Shown here one piece after another: positions 17,403 through 25,231 of a DNA stretch of 64,000 nucleotides (position 1 is the first letter of the stretch; each line of letters starts with the position of its first letter). Both the position numbers and the translations under genes were made by a program. The notes under the pieces were generated by a model. That model did not search any database. It was given only the letters and a program-made list of their open reading frames with translations, and had not been told where the DNA came from. Origin of the DNA: JBFXAM01 sp050184295 (GTDB lineage: Bacteria; Planctomycetota; Phycisphaerae; UBA1845; Fen-1342); assembly GCA_050184295.1 (NCBI GenBank), contig JBFXAM010000002.1, positions 1 to 64,000 on the forward strand, in the 5' to 3' direction.

Positions 17403-18182
17403 CTACCACTCCCGCCAGTCCGGCACATAGTGCGGATCGTTGGTCGTCCCCACCGAGCCGATGCCGTACTGCGGCGCCGTCAGTTGCCCGCCATGCCGCG
17501 TCAGCGCCTCCGCGTGCCCGTCGACCATCAGCATGCACGTCCGGCGCGCATGTCGAAACACCGTCGTCGGATTGCTGTTCACCGTCCAGAAGCGCCCGCC
17601 GAAGAGCAGCGGCGGATCGAGCAGTGCACAGTTGCGCCGCTGTCCGCCGAAGTCGATCAGCGTGTCGCCGAACGCAAACACCTGCTGCGGAAAACGCAGC
17701 GTGTCGGTCCGCTGCCACGGACGATGTCCGATCCGCCACGCCCAGCCCGGCGTCTGGCTCGGCGACAGAAAATAGCCGTTGTAGCCGTACGTGCTCGTCA
17801 GTCCGCCGCTCTGGCCCTGGAGCGCGTCATACGACCCGGGCGGCTGCGTCGGACAGTCGAGCACACCGCGCTCGCGCAGCTCGGTCGGCAGATACGGCTG
17901 AAGGAACCCGCGGCTGGCGTCGACGCCGTCCGCGCTGTCGCGCCCCCACCAGTACGTCACGTCCGCCTGATCGAAATACGCGAGCGGCATGAGCCGGCCG
18001 GAGTATTCGGCGGCGTACATGTGCAGCGCGAACCCCATTTGCCGCAGGTTGGACAGGCAGCGCGTCCGCCGGGCCGACTCGCGGGCGCGCTCCATCGTCG
18101 GCAGCAGCAGCGACATGAGCAGCGCAATGATCGCGACCACGACCAGCAGTTCGATGAGCGTGAATCCGCGCGCCCGACGCAT
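17403..18182 (-). CDS. Prepilin-type secreted protein with H-X9-DG motif
   Basis: 259 residues. The N-terminus RARGFTLIELLVVVAIIALL is a type IV prepilin leader and hydrophobic helix; a prepilin peptidase should cut after the Gly and methylate the Phe. The rest is the planctomycete pseudopilin pattern: SARRTRCLSNLRQMGFAL, Cys-rich middle, and FRHARRTCMLMVDGHAEALT near the C-terminus, an H-X9-DGH motif. Such proteins are abundant in planctomycetes and probably act in pseudopili or as type II secretion-like surface proteins. The ATG overlaps the TGA of the upstream beta-propeller gene (TGATG), so the two are translated together and may work together. Confidence 0.9.
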   Translation of the reverse strand: MRRARGFTLIELLVVVAIIALLMSLLLPTMERARESARRTRCLSNLRQMGFALHMYAAEYSGRLMPLAYFDQADVTYWWGRDSADGVDASRGFLQPYLPTELRERGVLDCPTQPPGSYDALQGQSGGLTSTYGYNGYFLSPSQTPGWAWRIGHRPWQRTDTLRFPQQVFAFGDTLIDFGGQRRNCALLDPPLLFGGRFWTVNSNPTTVFRHARRTCMLMVDGHAEALTRHGGQLTAPQYGIGSVGTTNDPHYVPDWREW

Positions 18183-19702
18183 CAGCCCTCCAACAAGCCG
18201 ATGAAGGCGTCAATATCGAAGTTGTTCAACATCCCGTCGCCGGTCGTGTCGCCGGCCTGGGTCGAGCAATCGGGATAGGCCGCGCGATAGGCGTTCGGGT
18301 CTCCCAGCGCCAGCACGAACGCGTCGATGTCGAAGTTGTTGACGACGCCGTCGCAGTTCAGGTCGCCGGCGATGGTCAGCGCGACCGCACTGACGCCGTC
18401 GACGCCGATCGAGACGGCCCCGTCGCGGTGCAGCGCCGGCGAACCCCCGGCGGCGACCGTGCGGTCGCGCACGAAGCCGACCTCGCCGGGCGCCCGAGCC
18501 GTGTCGAGCAGCAGCAACTCCGAATACGGATCGAACGCCGCCGACGAAGGCCGGCCCGCGAAAAGCCTGCCGTTCCAGTATGCCGGCTGGTGCGTCCACC
18601 CGCCGACCACCAACGCGCCGCCGGTCGCCGCGTGCGTGTCCCAGACCAGCGCCGCACCCGCACCGAGATCCTGAAAACACTGAACCTTGACGGCCGAGCC
18701 AAAACCCGCGATGCCCCCGGACACGTAAATTCGCCCGTCCCCGACCACCAGCGGGATCGAGTTCGTCCGCTCGCAGGGCGTCGACCACGCCAGCCCACCG
18801 GTCACCAGCGAGAGCTTCACCAACCGGCCGTTGTTCTGGCCGCCGAAGAACCCATACGCCGCCGCGTACACAAACCCGTCGTGCACCGCGACTCCGCCGA
18901 AGTAGCCCGGCTGTCCGAGCGGCTGGTTCCACCGCGGCGACCCGTTCGACGCGTCAAACGCCAGCACGCGCCCGGTCGCGGTCGCGATGACGACGGTTCC
19001 GTCGGCATACGACGGGCTGCTGCCGCTCGTGGTCGGCAGCGTCGCGGTCCACACGATCTCGCCCAGCGCATACGGGTTTGTCGCGGGATCGAACGGGCTC
19101 ACGTTCAGCGCATAGAGCTGCGTCGTTGCCGGCGTCGACGGGTTGTAATCCGCGATGAACGCCCGGTCTGCGGGTCGTCCGCCGACCAGCAGGTCGCCGC
19201 TGATCGCCGGCGAACCGTTCACGGTCGATTGCGCCAGAGGCGTCACGAACATCGTCTCGCCGCTGTCCGTCCGCACGCCGTAGACCGTGTCGCCGACCCC
19301 GATCAACGCGAGCTGCGTCGGCCGGTAGATCGCCGGGCTCGCCCAACTGTCGAGTCCGTCCGCCGAAACCGGCGCCGTCCAGAGCCGCTGGCCGGTGCGC
19401 AGCGCGAACGCGACCAGGCGATTGCCCACCTGCACGTTGTCTTCGTAGCGCCGCGCGTTCACAATCACGCGCCCGTCGCTGATCACCGGTGTCGCGTGCG
19501 CGACAAATTCCTCGTCGGCGGCCGGCGGCGCCGTCCACAGCACGCGCGCGAGCACGCGCGGACCATTGTCGCCGACGCAGCGCCGCGCGCCGTTCGCGCC
19601 CAGTTGGGTCCAATCGCCGCCCGACGCCGGGCGCGCGCCGCCCCCCGTCGCCAGCACGACGAGAATGACAAGTCGAATCGGAAACACGACTGGCGCGCTC
19701 AT
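18182..19702 (-). CDS. Secreted PQQ-type beta-propeller with two NNFDID loops
   Basis: 506 residues. The ATG at 19702 has GGAGG 8 bases upstream. A signal peptide (VFPIRLVILVVLATGGGARP) precedes a PQQ-like beta-propeller: repeated blades such as RLVAFALRTGQRLWTAPVSA, GRVLAFDASNGSPRWNQPL and RLVKLSLVTGGLAWSTPC, each ending in a Trp. No PQQ-dependent dehydrogenase calcium site is evident, so this is more likely a binding or scaffold propeller of the PQQ_2 type. The C-terminus carries two dockerin-like loops, GDLNCDGVVNNFDIDAFVLA and GDTTGDGMLNNFDIDAFIGL. It is coupled to the prepilin-like gene downstream. Confidence 0.9.
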   Translation of the reverse strand: MSAPVVFPIRLVILVVLATGGGARPASGGDWTQLGANGARRCVGDNGPRVLARVLWTAPPAADEEFVAHATPVISDGRVIVNARRYEDNVQVGNRLVAFALRTGQRLWTAPVSADGLDSWASPAIYRPTQLALIGVGDTVYGVRTDSGETMFVTPLAQSTVNGSPAISGDLLVGGRPADRAFIADYNPSTPATTQLYALNVSPFDPATNPYALGEIVWTATLPTTSGSSPSYADGTVVIATATGRVLAFDASNGSPRWNQPLGQPGYFGGVAVHDGFVYAAAYGFFGGQNNGRLVKLSLVTGGLAWSTPCERTNSIPLVVGDGRIYVSGGIAGFGSAVKVQCFQDLGAGAALVWDTHAATGGALVVGGWTHQPAYWNGRLFAGRPSSAAFDPYSELLLLDTARAPGEVGFVRDRTVAAGGSPALHRDGAVSIGVDGVSAVALTIAGDLNCDGVVNNFDIDAFVLALGDPNAYRAAYPDCSTQAGDTTGDGMLNNFDIDAFIGLLEG

Positions 19703-19773
19703 GAGATCAGCCTCCGGAGCACGATGTCGGGGCAGCGGCCGTCCGCCGCCCCTCCATTCGCGCTGCTTCTTCT

Positions 19774-20640
19774 CTACCCTCTCCGGAAAGCAGCTCCCAG
19801 CACGAACAACCCAGCCACGAACACTGTCGCCCCGGCCGGCTCCGGCACGGTCGCAAAGGCGTCGATCTCGGCGCTCAACTCCGTGTCCGGATCACCGTCG
19901 TCCAGCACGTCGATGCGAACGAATCGCACCGCGCCGAGTCCGCTTGCCGCGATGTCCAGCGGCGTCCCGCCGCCCGAGTCGCCATACAGCGCGCGGGCTG
20001 CTTCATACGTCAGCCCGCCGAAATCCGCCGCGGTCAACGCCGGGTTCACGGGCTTTCGAAAATCCGTCGGCAGGCTCCCGGGTACGACGTCGAACGGACC
20101 ACCGTCCAGATACGCCTGCGTCGGATAGAACCCTTCGACCACGTCGCCGAGCGGCACGAATGTCGCGCCGTCTGCGCTCACGGACACGCGCACGAGGTCG
20201 AGCCCGAACAACGTTCCCGGCGAGGCCAACCGTCCCGTGCCGAAGTCGTAAATGAACCCGCCGTTGCCGAACAAGATCAGATCCACGCCGAACGGGTTCT
20301 GCGGATCGTTCTTGATCGGGTCGTCAAACTCCACCGTCAGCCGCCCGCCTTCGCCGATGCTGACAAGCTCGTCCGACTCGAAAGGCGGGCTCACCAGCGA
20401 AACAACACTAGGAAACCCGAACACCTCGCCCGTGAAACGGGTCGGCATTCCGAGCGCGGTGCTCGGGTCCGTATATCCGGCGGCAGCGCCGGTCCCAGGA
20501 TCGTATTGAATGACGCGATCCGCCCACGGATCCGCCGTGGCAACGCTGCCGCTGGAGATTGCGAGCACGCCGGCTCCCCAGAGCGCGACGGCCCAGAGTT
20601 TCTGTCGATGCGATGACACGGTCCGAAACGAGCTGCGCAT
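19774..20640 (-). CDS. PEP-CTERM surface protein under a B12 riboswitch
   Basis: 288 residues. The ATG at 20640 follows AGAGGAAAG. A signal peptide (LWAVALWGAGVLAISSGSVA, cut near TADPWAD) leads to a beta-rich domain: VIQYDPGTGAAAGYTDPSTA, PPFESDELVSIGEGGRLTVE, PFGVDLILFGNGGF, VRVSVSADGATFVPLGDVVE and VRFVRIDVLDDGDPDTELSA. The C-terminus is a PEP-CTERM sorting signal (VPEPAG, a hydrophobic helix, then RRG), so an exosortase elsewhere should process it. A cobalamin riboswitch lies 250 bases upstream on the same strand with no other gene between. This suggests a role in cobalamin capture at the cell surface. The function is inferred from regulation, not from a recognised catalytic domain. Confidence 0.9.
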   Translation of the reverse strand: MRSSFRTVSSHRQKLWAVALWGAGVLAISSGSVATADPWADRVIQYDPGTGAAAGYTDPSTALGMPTRFTGEVFGFPSVVSLVSPPFESDELVSIGEGGRLTVEFDDPIKNDPQNPFGVDLILFGNGGFIYDFGTGRLASPGTLFGLDLVRVSVSADGATFVPLGDVVEGFYPTQAYLDGGPFDVVPGSLPTDFRKPVNPALTAADFGGLTYEAARALYGDSGGGTPLDIAASGLGAVRFVRIDVLDDGDPDTELSAEIDAFATVPEPAGATVFVAGLFVLGAAFRRG

Positions 20641-20651
20641 GGCTTCTTTCC

Positions 20652-20711
20652 TCTCTCCACAAGACGCGCCGCGCCGTCCAGACGCCGCGCGTCACCAGCC
20701 CTGTGGAGAGA
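20652..20711 (-). promoter_or_regulatory. Leader hairpin overlapping the RBS of the PEP-CTERM gene
   Basis: A perfect 10-bp inverted repeat (TCTCTCCACA at 20652-20661, TGTGGAGAGA at 20702-20711) with a further GACGCGC/GCGCGTC stem inside. On the minus-strand transcript the 3' arm contains the GAGAG part of the Shine-Dalgarno region of the gene starting at 20640. It could hide the ribosome site and act as the expression platform of the upstream riboswitch. The pairing is seen; the role is inferred. Confidence 0.55.
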
Positions 20712-20887
20712 AACCGCCGTCGCGCGCCAGCCCGTCGCGAACACGGCGCGGCCGCGCCCGTCGTCGCCGCGCGCGGCGCGCATACGACCGGCACAAAAGC
20801 GGCTCGCCACCGTCGAATCAATGGGTGAAATAGCGCGCTGCGCGACATGCCGGTTGGCCTCTCCCACGAAGGCAACCCACGGAAAAA

Positions 20888-21095
20888 GTTCACCGGCAGG
20901 TCTTCTGACTCCCGGGCGGGAAGCACGACCGGCGGTCGCACTTCTGACCTACTCGCCCCGCCTTCTCGGTCGCGGGCGCGACCAATGGCGTCCTGGGCTT
21001 TCGTTCCCGGTCACAGCGGCGGGGCCGTTCCGGATTTTAACCGGATTCCCTATTCTTCCGCCGACAACAGGCCGGCGGACACCGGCAACCAGTTA
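20888..21095 (-). ncRNA. Cobalamin riboswitch
   Basis: Read on the minus strand, the element has the canonical order: GGGAATCCGG with a matching ATCCGG (21035-21050), the CCCCGCCGCTGTGAC core (about 21011-21024), AAAGCCC, the GGCGAGTAGG helix, and the B12 box AGTCAGAAGACCTGCC (about 20893-20909). These match the conserved core of the AdoCbl/cobalamin aptamer (Rfam RF00174). It points at the PEP-CTERM gene starting 250 bases downstream. Ends are approximate. In most bacteria this riboswitch turns off B12 uptake or synthesis genes when cobalamin is present. Confidence 0.95.
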
Positions 21096-21204
21096 GGATT
21101 ATGAGACGGGACTGGGGGGTTGTCAACAAAACTCGGCGCCGTCGCCGGATTTCCCCACCGAAAGTCCACTCGCGAAACCGAGCTTCGCGCTGCGCTCGGT
21201 GCGC

Positions 21205-22035
21205 CTATGCCGCCGGCCAGCGCAGCTCGAAAACACACCCCTGCCCGTTATTCGCCGCCGCGTGCAGCGTCGCCCCGTGCCGCTGCGCGATCATCCGGCA
21301 CACATTCAATCCCAGCCCGACCGCGTGCCAGTGATGCGGCCGCGCATCGTCGCGGGCCGCAAGGAATGGGTTGAACAACCCCGCCAGCCTCTCCTCCGCG
21401 ATTCCGCGGCCGGTGTCGCGAAACTCGAGCGCAACGACTTCGCCTTCACGCCGCGCCGCAATCGTGATCCGTCCGCCGACGTCCTGAACCGCCTGCCGAG
21501 CGTTGAGGAGCAGGTTGATCAGCACCTGTTCCAGGAGGAGCTTGTTCGCCCGCACGGCGACATCCGCCGCGACGTCGACGCGCAGGTCGATGCGGTCCTT
21601 GTCCGCGGGCCGCGAGGTCGCCTCGATCGCCTCGTCCACCGACGCGCGCAGCGGACATGCCTCAATCGGCCGATCGTCGCCCTTGGCGAGTCCGAGCAGG
21701 TGCTGCGCGATCGCGACCGACTTTTTCGTGTTGATCACTGTTCGCTCGAGCGCCTTGCGCGCCGCCGCCACGTCGTCGCCGGACAGCGCGAATTCCGCCC
21801 GCGCGAGCACCGGCGTTGCGAGGTTGTTCCACTCGTGCGCCGCCATCGCCGACATGGTGCCGAGCAGCGCCAAGCGGTGCAGCAGCGCCAACTCCTGCTC
21901 CAACTCGCGGACGCGCTGCTCGAGCTCCGCGACCGGCGCCCTTCCGTTCGCGCGGCGGGTGCGCGGCGGGACAACGAGCGAATCGCCTGCGGCGGGGTTG
22001 GCGACGTGCGCGGCGGGTGAGCCGGGACTGTGCAA
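21205..22035 (-). CDS. Soluble sensor histidine kinase
   Basis: 276 residues from a TTG at 22035 with GAGG 7 bases upstream; no ATG or GTG occurs before the coiled-coil. There is no membrane segment. A coiled-coil (ELEQRVRELEQELALLHRL) leads into the H-box MAAHEWNNLATPVLARAEF near residue 66, then the N-box QVLINLLLNARQAV, G1 FRDTGRGIAEE, and G2 HAVGLGLNVCRMIAQRHGA. The H-box has EWNNL in place of the usual ExRNPL, as in HisKA-related Phycisphaerae kinases. It probably phosphorylates a response regulator encoded elsewhere, as none is adjacent. It is co-directional with, and just upstream of, the riboswitch. Confidence 0.9.
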   Translation of the reverse strand: MHSPGSPAAHVANPAAGDSLVVPPRTRRANGRAPVAELEQRVRELEQELALLHRLALLGTMSAMAAHEWNNLATPVLARAEFALSGDDVAAARKALERTVINTKKSVAIAQHLLGLAKGDDRPIEACPLRASVDEAIEATSRPADKDRIDLRVDVAADVAVRANKLLLEQVLINLLLNARQAVQDVGGRITIAARREGEVVALEFRDTGRGIAEERLAGLFNPFLAARDDARPHHWHAVGLGLNVCRMIAQRHGATLHAAANNGQGCVFELRWPAA

Positions 22036-22332
22036 GCACGATCCTCGGTGAACTTGAGTCGGATCGTCGTGCGCCGGGCAGAGCCGCCCGGTCGCGTCAG
22101 CGCCTTAATTGACCATCTGAGAAGTACTTGCAATCACCGCCCGTGTCAAGCTCGGCGGCCGGGATTCCGCGACCCGCCGCGCCGACACGCGGCGCCCGGG
22201 ATCCCCGCCTGGTCGCCGGTCGCCGGTCGCGCGCCTGACTCGTGCGGCAATCGTTTTCTTGCGGCCCGCCGGCACGCGGCGCTTGGCGTTCTGGTTGGCC
22301 GTGAGCTCGCTGCGCCTGCCGGTCCGCCGGCC

Positions 22333-23331
22333 TTACCAACCAGCCTCGGCCTTCGGTGGGCGGTTCATCAGTTCGCTGATCGCGGCCAGAGGCGCCTTGT
22401 TTGCGAAGAGCACGTCGTGCACCGCCTGCGTGATCGGCATTTCGACCCCGTGCCGATTCGCCAACTCCAGCACCGCCCGCGTCGTCGGGATTCCCTCGAT
22501 GATCGACGGTGTATCGCGCTGCACGGCGGCAGCGGATTCGCCGCGCCCGATCCGCTCGCCCGCGGAGCGGTTGCGTCCGATCGGCGACACGCAGGTGGTG
22601 ACCAGGTCGCCGATGCCCGCCAGCCCGACGAAAGTCTCCTCGCGCGCCCCGAGCGAAACGCCGAGCCGCGTGATTTCAACCAATCCGCGCGTGACGAGCG
22701 CCGACTTGGCGTTGTTCCCCGCGTGGAGCCCATCGAGAATGCCCGCCGCCAGCCCGATCACATTCTTCACCGCGCCCGCCAGCTCCACGCCGATCACGTC
22801 GGCGCTCGTGTAGACGCGAAACCAGGACGTCGTGAGCACTTCGCGGCAGTGTTCCGCGATGCGCGGCTCACCCGCGACGACCGCCGTCGTCGGCAGGCAG
22901 CGCGCCATCTCGGGCGCGACGTTCGGTCCGCTGAGCACCGCAATGGGGCTCTCCGGCACGCGGAACCGCAGAATCTCGCTCGGCCGCGCCAGGGTCGCGA
23001 TCTCGATTCCCTTGGTCACACTGCAAATCGGCGCCCCACTCGGCACCGCGCTCGCGTACGGCTCCCACGTGGCGCGGAGGTGCTGGCAAGGCGTCGCCGA
23101 GACGACCAGCTCGGTGCGCCGAAAGGCAGCGGCCGCGTCGGCGGTCGGCGTGATGCGCTGTTGGAGCGGAAAGCCCGCGAGATAGCGCCGATTCTCGCGC
23201 GCGACGGCCAGTTCCTGCGCGCGGGACTCGTCGCGCGCCAGCAGCGCGACGTGAATGCCGTTGTGGGCGAGAATCTGCGCGACCACGGTCGCCATCGCGC
23301 CCGTGCCCACGACCGTCGCTTTCGAGATCAC
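22333..23331 (-). CDS. gpsA: NAD(P)-dependent glycerol-3-phosphate dehydrogenase
   Basis: 332 residues from the GTG at 23331 (GGAG 9 bases upstream); the frame continues 5' into the SRP RNA and is not used. The enzyme makes sn-glycerol 3-phosphate from dihydroxyacetone phosphate for phospholipid synthesis. Signatures: Rossmann motif VVGTGAMATVVAQILAHNG (Gly-x-Gly-x-x-Ala), SVTKGIE, LSGPNVAPEMA, the catalytic Lys in ELAGAVKNVIGLAAGI, GLAGIGDLVTTC and SRN-type SPIGRNRSAGERIG. The length is normal. Confidence 0.96.
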   Translation of the reverse strand: MISKATVVGTGAMATVVAQILAHNGIHVALLARDESRAQELAVARENRRYLAGFPLQQRITPTADAAAAFRRTELVVSATPCQHLRATWEPYASAVPSGAPICSVTKGIEIATLARPSEILRFRVPESPIAVLSGPNVAPEMARCLPTTAVVAGEPRIAEHCREVLTTSWFRVYTSADVIGVELAGAVKNVIGLAAGILDGLHAGNNAKSALVTRGLVEITRLGVSLGAREETFVGLAGIGDLVTTCVSPIGRNRSAGERIGRGESAAAVQRDTPSIIEGIPTTRAVLELANRHGVEMPITQAVHDVLFANKAPLAAISELMNRPPKAEAGW

Positions 23332-23436
23332 CGGGCCGGTCTCCGATCGGGGCGCCAGCGCCGCGCCGCTCCCGGCACGGCGGGGACGGCTCGTGGATCG
23401 CGACGCGCCGGCTCCCGCCCCCGGCGGCGCAAGAAA

Positions 23437-23562
23437 AAAAGCCGCCGGCAACAGCCAGGTTTGCGATGCACGTGGGTCGAGCCGGGTGGGCTGCTTCCTT
23501 CCGGACCTGACCCGTTTTCCAACCGACGCACTGCACCGGCCCAACTGTCGCCGACGACTTCC
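23437..23562 (-). ncRNA. ffs: Signal recognition particle RNA, small bacterial type
   Basis: Read on the minus strand, the apical domain GGTCAGGTCCGGAAGGAAGC (around 23491-23512) is the universally conserved SRP RNA core that binds Ffh. The flanks pair along their length: the 5' arm running down from 23561 (AAGTCGTCGGCGACAG) pairs with the 3' arm (CTGTTGCCGGCGGCTT), allowing G-U pairs, so the molecule is one long hairpin of about 120 nt. A run of seven Ts (23434-23440) follows directly. It lies just upstream of gpsA on the same strand. Ends are approximate. Confidence 0.95.
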
Positions 23563-24055
23563 CCAGTGTAGCCGCGCCCGCCGGCGCCGACCAGTCGCGC
23601 CCCGAAGCAGAGCCGCAGGCGCCGCGCTCGCACCCAATCAGCGCAGCCGGCGCAAGCCTGCGACTCCACCACGACGAAGCCCCGCCGCCGCGCTCCACGC
23701 GCCTGCCGCTCAATCCGTGTTCCGGCAGTCGATCGCGCCCGCCGCTGCTGCAATCGCGGGCTCGCGCCCGCGGTTCTGATCGCGCCGGGCGCCAGCCGTC
23801 GGCATCACCAGTCGGCGTCACCTGTCGGCGCCACCGATCCGAATTTGTTTTGCTTTCGCCGAATCCACGCGATACCGTGAGAGCCGGAGGCAGAGGAGGG
23901 CGCCGGAAGCGTTCACATCGTTCCGTGGCTGGGTCGAACGCGCATTGGGCTTCCGCAATTCGGGCGCTCTCGCATGTCATTGTGCCGGTCGTCAACGCAT
24001 CCGCGTGGATGCGCTCGTGGCGTTTCTGTGCTCAGTGTGTGAGGAGGAGAGCCGC
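23563..24055. other. Divergent intergenic region
   Basis: Between the SRP RNA gene (minus) and a PEP-CTERM gene (plus). It contains short direct repeats of the form GTCGGCATCACCAGTCGGCG near 23799-23832 and should hold both promoters. No ORF with a ribosome site was found. Confidence 0.4.
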
Positions 24056-24808
24056 ATGCAACGCGCAGTTCGTCTGGCCCTTATCGCCGTCGCGCTCGCC
24101 AGCGCGCCGGCCGGGGCCGAAATCGTGTTCTTTACCGATCACGGGGAGTTTACGCAGTTCAACCAGGCGGATGGAAAATTCCTCAAAGGCATCGAAACCT
24201 TCGAGGAATCCGACGCCCCGCCCGGGTCCAAAAACCCCTTCCCGAATTCCCTTCAGCACGGCGTCCCGCGACCGACGTTCCCCAACGGCATCGATCAGAC
24301 CAACCTCATCATTCAAACCAACATCACGCTCGGCGAATGCCCGCCGACGCCGAATCCCTCCACCTTCGACCGCGCGCTCTGGTCCAACGGCGCCGGCTTT
24401 TTGGGATCGAACAGCATCAAGGTCGGCACCGACGAGTTTCTCAACCAGTCCTTCTCGAGCCTCGACCTGATCTTCACCACCAACGACAAAACCGGCGTCG
24501 GCCTCGACGTCTCGACCTTCGCCGGATTCAACCAGGGCCACGCCGGATACGTCTTCTGCGTCTACGACCAGTTCGAGAACATCCTCGGCAGCTACACCAT
24601 GGGCGGTCCCACCGTCCCGGAACCCAACAAGAACTTCTTCGGCGTGTGGTCGAGCACGCCCATCGGCCGACTCAACGTCTGGGGCATCTTCGCCGTGCCG
24701 CAGCCGTACGCCGTGGACAACATCGAAATGTGGGTGCCCGAGCCGAATTCCGCGCTGCTGCTCGGCGTGCTCGCATTGCTGGCCGCGCGCGCCCGCCGCG
24801 GCGCCTAG
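24056..24808 (+). CDS. PEP-CTERM surface protein
   Basis: 250 residues. The ATG at 24056 has the strong site GAGGAGGAG just upstream. The signal peptide is LALIAVALASAPAGA. The body is a beta-rich secreted domain with ETFEESDAPPGSKNPFPNS, STFDRALWSNGAGFLGSNSI and GVGLDVSTFAGFNQGHAGY, a pattern seen in secreted proteins with a lectin-like jelly-roll. The C-terminus is VPEPNSALLLGVLALLAARA then RRGA, a PEP-CTERM signal for exosortase-dependent surface sorting. No catalytic motif is visible and the function is unknown. Confidence 0.9.
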   Translation: MQRAVRLALIAVALASAPAGAEIVFFTDHGEFTQFNQADGKFLKGIETFEESDAPPGSKNPFPNSLQHGVPRPTFPNGIDQTNLIIQTNITLGECPPTPNPSTFDRALWSNGAGFLGSNSIKVGTDEFLNQSFSSLDLIFTTNDKTGVGLDVSTFAGFNQGHAGYVFCVYDQFENILGSYTMGGPTVPEPNKNFFGVWSSTPIGRLNVWGIFAVPQPYAVDNIEMWVPEPNSALLLGVLALLAARARRGA

Positions 24809-25231
24809 CGCGCCGACTGCAAGGTAGGCCGCGGCAAGGGCGTGGGTGGTCCCGGTGTCTCGCGCGCCGTTTGTTCAGCAAACGACGGGCGAGATGCCGC
24901 GCCGCCGATCCGCACGGCAGGCGAAAGTGTGCGATTCACGAACCGCGGTGCCCCGTCGTCCGTGCCGAGAAACCGCGGAGTTCCGCGCCGCGTGCTGCCA
25001 GAATGACGCCCGTAATGATCCAGGCCCCGCACTGCGCAAACCGCCGCTGTAACCCGTCGCGCCGCACGCGGCGCACTCGACGCTCCCGCCGCTGACACCA
25101 CGCTCCGGCCATCGAACGCGTCCGCGTGGTCTGCAATCGCGGACTCGCGCCCGCGGCTCTGATCGCGCCGGCCGCTCGCACGAAGCCCCACCGTTCGTCT
25201 ACCATGTGGCCCGCCGCCAGAGCGCGTTCGG
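24809..25231. other. Intergenic, nothing recognised
   Basis: About 420 GC-rich bases between two plus-strand genes. I see no ORF with a ribosome site and no clean terminator or promoter. Confidence 0.4.

Noticed and set aside
14276..17992. A 1238-residue plus-strand frame
   Set aside because: It overlaps the kinase, ALDH and prepilin genes in another frame, and no motif was found.
20391..20867. 158-residue ORF between riboswitch and PEP-CTERM gene
   Set aside because: It overlaps the PEP-CTERM gene in another frame, has no RBS, and is Arg/Ala-rich like other shadow frames.
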